This document shows positions 4,910 to 6,786 of a DNA stretch of 6,786 bases, piece after piece. Numbering within the stretch: the stretch's first letter is position 1; each line of letters starts with the position of its first letter. The notes under the pieces were generated by a model. The model worked only from the letters and a program-made list of their open reading frames with translations. It was not told the DNA's origin and ran no database searches. The DNA comes from a bacterium (GTDB taxonomy: Bacteria > Patescibacteriota > Gracilibacteria > JAUYGZ01). Location of the stretch: assembly GCA_030699855.1 (NCBI GenBank), contig JAUYKR010000132.1:1-6786 (forward strand), in the 5' to 3' direction. Both the position numbers and the translations under genes were made by a program.

Positions 4910-6706
4910 ATGAAACCAGAAAAAGCCTCACATCTCTATAACATCCGCCACTCACTGGCCCACATGCTGGCCCAGGCGGTGCTCGACCTATTTCCCGAGG
5001 CCAAGCTCGGAACCGGACCGGTGACGGAAAACGGCTTTTATTATGACTTCGATCTGCCTCGCACCTTGATTCCGGAAGATCTGGAAATTCTGGAAAAGAA
5101 AATGCGGCAGTTCGTCAAACAGAATCAATTCTTCGTCCGTCGTGACGAGCCCATCCGCGAAGCCAAGGCCTTTCTCAAAACCATCAAGCAGCCCTACAAG
5201 ATCGAGCTGGTGGACAAGTTCATCGAGCAGCAGGGCATCAAGGAAGTAAGCTTCTACGAAAACGTCCGCGAGTCGGACAACAAACCGGTCTTCGTCGATC
5301 TCTGCGAAGGCGGGCATGTGGACAATACCAAGGAGATCGATCCGCAGAGCTTCAAACTCGATAAAATTTCCTCCGCCTACTGGCAGGCCGACGAAAATAA
5401 GGCCTCCATGCAGCGCATCTACGGTGTTTCCTTCGAAACCGCCGAAGAACTTAAGGCCTGGGAAACGATGATGGCAGAGGCCAAGAAGCGAGACCATCGC
5501 AAACTGGGCGTGGAGCTCGACCTTTACGTCCTTTCCGAAAAAGTTGGCCCAGGGCTACCTCTCCTGACCCCGCGCGGAACGGTCATCCGCCAAGAACTCG
5601 ACAAACTCAGCCAGGAAAAGCACAAGGCCTGGGGCTACAGCTACGTGACCACTCCCAATTTGGGCGATCTCGGCCTCTACCGCACTTCCGGTCACTACCC
5701 CTACTACGCCGAGACCATGTTTCCGCCGCTCAAGGACGATGAAACTGAATTTATGCTGCGGCCCATGAACTGCCCCCATCATATCCAGATTTACGATGCC
5801 AAACCGCGCAGCTACCGCGAATTACCCCTGCGTCTTCGTGAAGATGGACTCTGTTACCGCTACGAAAAATCGGGAGAACTGAGCGGCCTGACCCGCGTGC
5901 GGGCGCTGACGATCGACGATGCTCATATCTTCTGCACTCCGGAGCAGATGGGCGAGGAAATCAACCGCTGTCTGGATTTGGCCAAGGAGATGTATGACGT
6001 GTTTGGCTTCAAGGATCTGGTCTTTACCCTCAGCCTTCGCGATCCCGCCAACAAAGACAAGTACGTTGGCACGGACGAAAACTGGAACAAGGCAGAGGAC
6101 TTCCTCCGCCAGGCTTTGAAAAAGCGCGGTATGGAATTCAAGGAATATCTGGGAGAGGCCGCCTTCTATGGCCCCAAGATCGACGTCAAGGCTCGCGACG
6201 TCCTCGGCCGCGAGTGGCAGTTGGCCACTATCCCCCAAATCGACTACAACATGCCCGAGCGCTTTGACATCAGCTATATCGACGAACACGGAACCAAGCA
6301 GCGGCCAGTAATTCTTCATCGGGCCGTTTATGGTTCCTACGAGCGTTTCTTTGGCCTTCTCATCGAGCATTTTGGCGGAGCCTTTCCCACCTGGCTGGCT
6401 CCGGTGCAGGTCGAGGTGATCCCAGTAGCGGAAGCGCATCGCGACGCCGCTCTGGACATCCTGGAGCAACTCAAGGACGCGGGTGTCCGCGCCGAACTGG
6501 CCGAGCCCGATCTCACCCTGGGCAAGCGTATTCGCAATTCGGAAGGAGCGAAGGTGCCGTACATGATCGTCATCGGCGACAAGGAAATCGCCTCCGGAAA
6601 GGTGAACGCCCGTTCTTACCACAGCAAGCAGCAAGTCGAACATGACCGCGAAGCGTTTATCGGCATGATTGTCGCAGAAATCGCGGAGCGGCGCTTGCCG
6701 GAGTAG
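4910..6706 (+). CDS. thrS: Threonyl-tRNA synthetase lacking the N-terminal TGS domain
   Basis: This class II synthetase loads threonine on tRNA-Thr in the cytoplasm. The 598-residue protein begins almost directly at the editing domain: HSLAH (14-18) and DLCEGGH (130-136) supply the editing-site His/His/Cys/His set. The catalytic core follows, with RPMNCPHH (284-291), the motif 2 region YRYEKSGELSGLTRVR (316-331), DDAHIF (336-341) and motif 3 HRAVYGSYERF (470-480). The three zinc ligands Cys288, His339 and His470 are present. The anticodon-binding domain runs from about 495 (TWLAPVQVEVIPV) to the end. The TGS domain of about 60 residues found in E. coli ThrRS is missing, and this is not a start-choice artefact: an in-frame TAA at 4895-4897 lies 15 bases before the ATG. 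Loss of TGS is seen in some bacterial lineages including, as I recall, Patescibacteria. The gene ends in TAG, followed in frame by GAG GAC CGA TGA. Confidence 0.96.
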   Translation: MKPEKASHLYNIRHSLAHMLAQAVLDLFPEAKLGTGPVTENGFYYDFDLPRTLIPEDLEILEKKMRQFVKQNQFFVRRDEPIREAKAFLKTIKQPYKIELVDKFIEQQGIKEVSFYENVRESDNKPVFVDLCEGGHVDNTKEIDPQSFKLDKISSAYWQADENKASMQRIYGVSFETAEELKAWETMMAEAKKRDHRKLGVELDLYVLSEKVGPGLPLLTPRGTVIRQELDKLSQEKHKAWGYSYVTTPNLGDLGLYRTSGHYPYYAETMFPPLKDDETEFMLRPMNCPHHIQIYDAKPRSYRELPLRLREDGLCYRYEKSGELSGLTRVRALTIDDAHIFCTPEQMGEEINRCLDLAKEMYDVFGFKDLVFTLSLRDPANKDKYVGTDENWNKAEDFLRQALKKRGMEFKEYLGEAAFYGPKIDVKARDVLGREWQLATIPQIDYNMPERFDISYIDEHGTKQRPVILHRAVYGSYERFFGLLIEHFGGAFPTWLAPVQVEVIPVAEAHRDAALDILEQLKDAGVRAELAEPDLTLGKRIRNSEGAKVPYMIVIGDKEIASGKVNARSYHSKQQVEHDREAFIGMIVAEIAERRLPE

Positions 6707-6710
6707 GAGG
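6705..6710 (+). promoter_or_regulatory. Perfect Shine-Dalgarno AGGAGG overlapping the thrS stop
   Basis: AGGAGG overlaps the TAG of thrS and sits 4 bases before ATG 6715 and 7 bases before ATG 6718. It is the only textbook ribosome binding site in the window; the other main genes lack one. It suggests translation coupled to thrS, but the frame it serves meets a TAG after three codons. Confidence 0.45.
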
Positions 6711-6714
6711 ACCG

Positions 6715-6786
6715 ATGATGCTCTAGCTCGCCAGCGATTTTGTCACCGAGCAGGAGGTGCTTTCAAATAGTTCCGCCTGGAAGTAA
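6715..6786 (+). other. Short frame after thrS with SD and early in-frame TAG
   Basis: From ATG ATG CTC the frame meets TAG at 6724-6726, then stays open for 19 codons to a TAA that is the last triplet of the window. If the TAG were read through it would give a 23-residue peptide ending in SSAWK. The sequence is too short to judge as protein and resembles nothing I know. It could be chance, a remnant of the gene that once followed thrS, or a second amber-containing frame. Apart from this, the 80 bases after thrS show nothing supportable. Confidence 0.2.

Noticed and set aside
4988..5497. - strand open frame of 169 codons
   Set aside because: Antisense to the editing domain of thrS, with a repetitive Leu/Asp/Phe composition typical of a mirrored coding frame.
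5822..6643. Long - strand open frame of 273 codons
   Set aside because: Lies wholly antisense to the catalytic and anticodon domains of thrS and has no family-like motifs; a shadow of a strongly biased coding frame.
1..6786. CRISPR array, tRNA or rRNA genes, insertion sequences, phage genes
   Set aside because: No regularly spaced repeats, no cloverleaf-like or rRNA stretches, and no transposase or phage-like frames were seen by eye on either strand.

Overview
The window is bacterial and tightly packed: almost every base lies in or next to a gene. It centres on threonine. In order on the + strand it holds the 3' part of an aspartate-kinase-like gene (window start to 964), a homoserine kinase gene thrB (1009-1938) with one in-frame TAG, and threonine synthase thrC (1954-3333). 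After these come a FAD-dependent oxidoreductase of the HI0933/BaiN family (3548-4852) and threonyl-tRNA synthetase thrS (4910-6706). A small one-helix membrane protein gene (3311-3508) runs on the - strand. It overlaps the end of thrC tail to tail, is divergent from the oxidoreductase, and appears to have its own intrinsic terminator inside the thrC 3' end.

The three genes at the left form a likely thr operon: aspartate kinase family, homoserine kinase and threonine synthase cover the first and last two steps from aspartate to threonine. No homoserine dehydrogenase or aspartate-semialdehyde dehydrogenase is visible. thrS, which charges tRNA-Thr, lies 1.6 kb further on, so making and using threonine sit side by side. 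The kinase fragment has changes at several conserved positions and no ACT domains, and thrB has a stop at codon 55, whereas thrC, the oxidoreductase and thrS look intact.

The organism cannot be named with certainty. A ThrRS without a TGS domain, compact gene packing and the lack of Shine-Dalgarno sequences at the main starts would fit Patescibacteria (CPR), but this is inference. The thrC and thrB proteins resemble the Bacteroidetes/Proteobacteria type.

The most notable signal is the amber codon in thrB. The reading frame is continuous on both sides, the total length (309 codons) is that expected of the family, and the TAG sits where relatives have a lysine. A second reading frame with an early in-frame TAG follows thrS behind the only perfect Shine-Dalgarno in the window, and thrS itself ends in TAG with a TGA four codons later. 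Simple mutation or sequencing error remains the most economical explanation, but amber readthrough or reassignment is not excluded by anything in the window.
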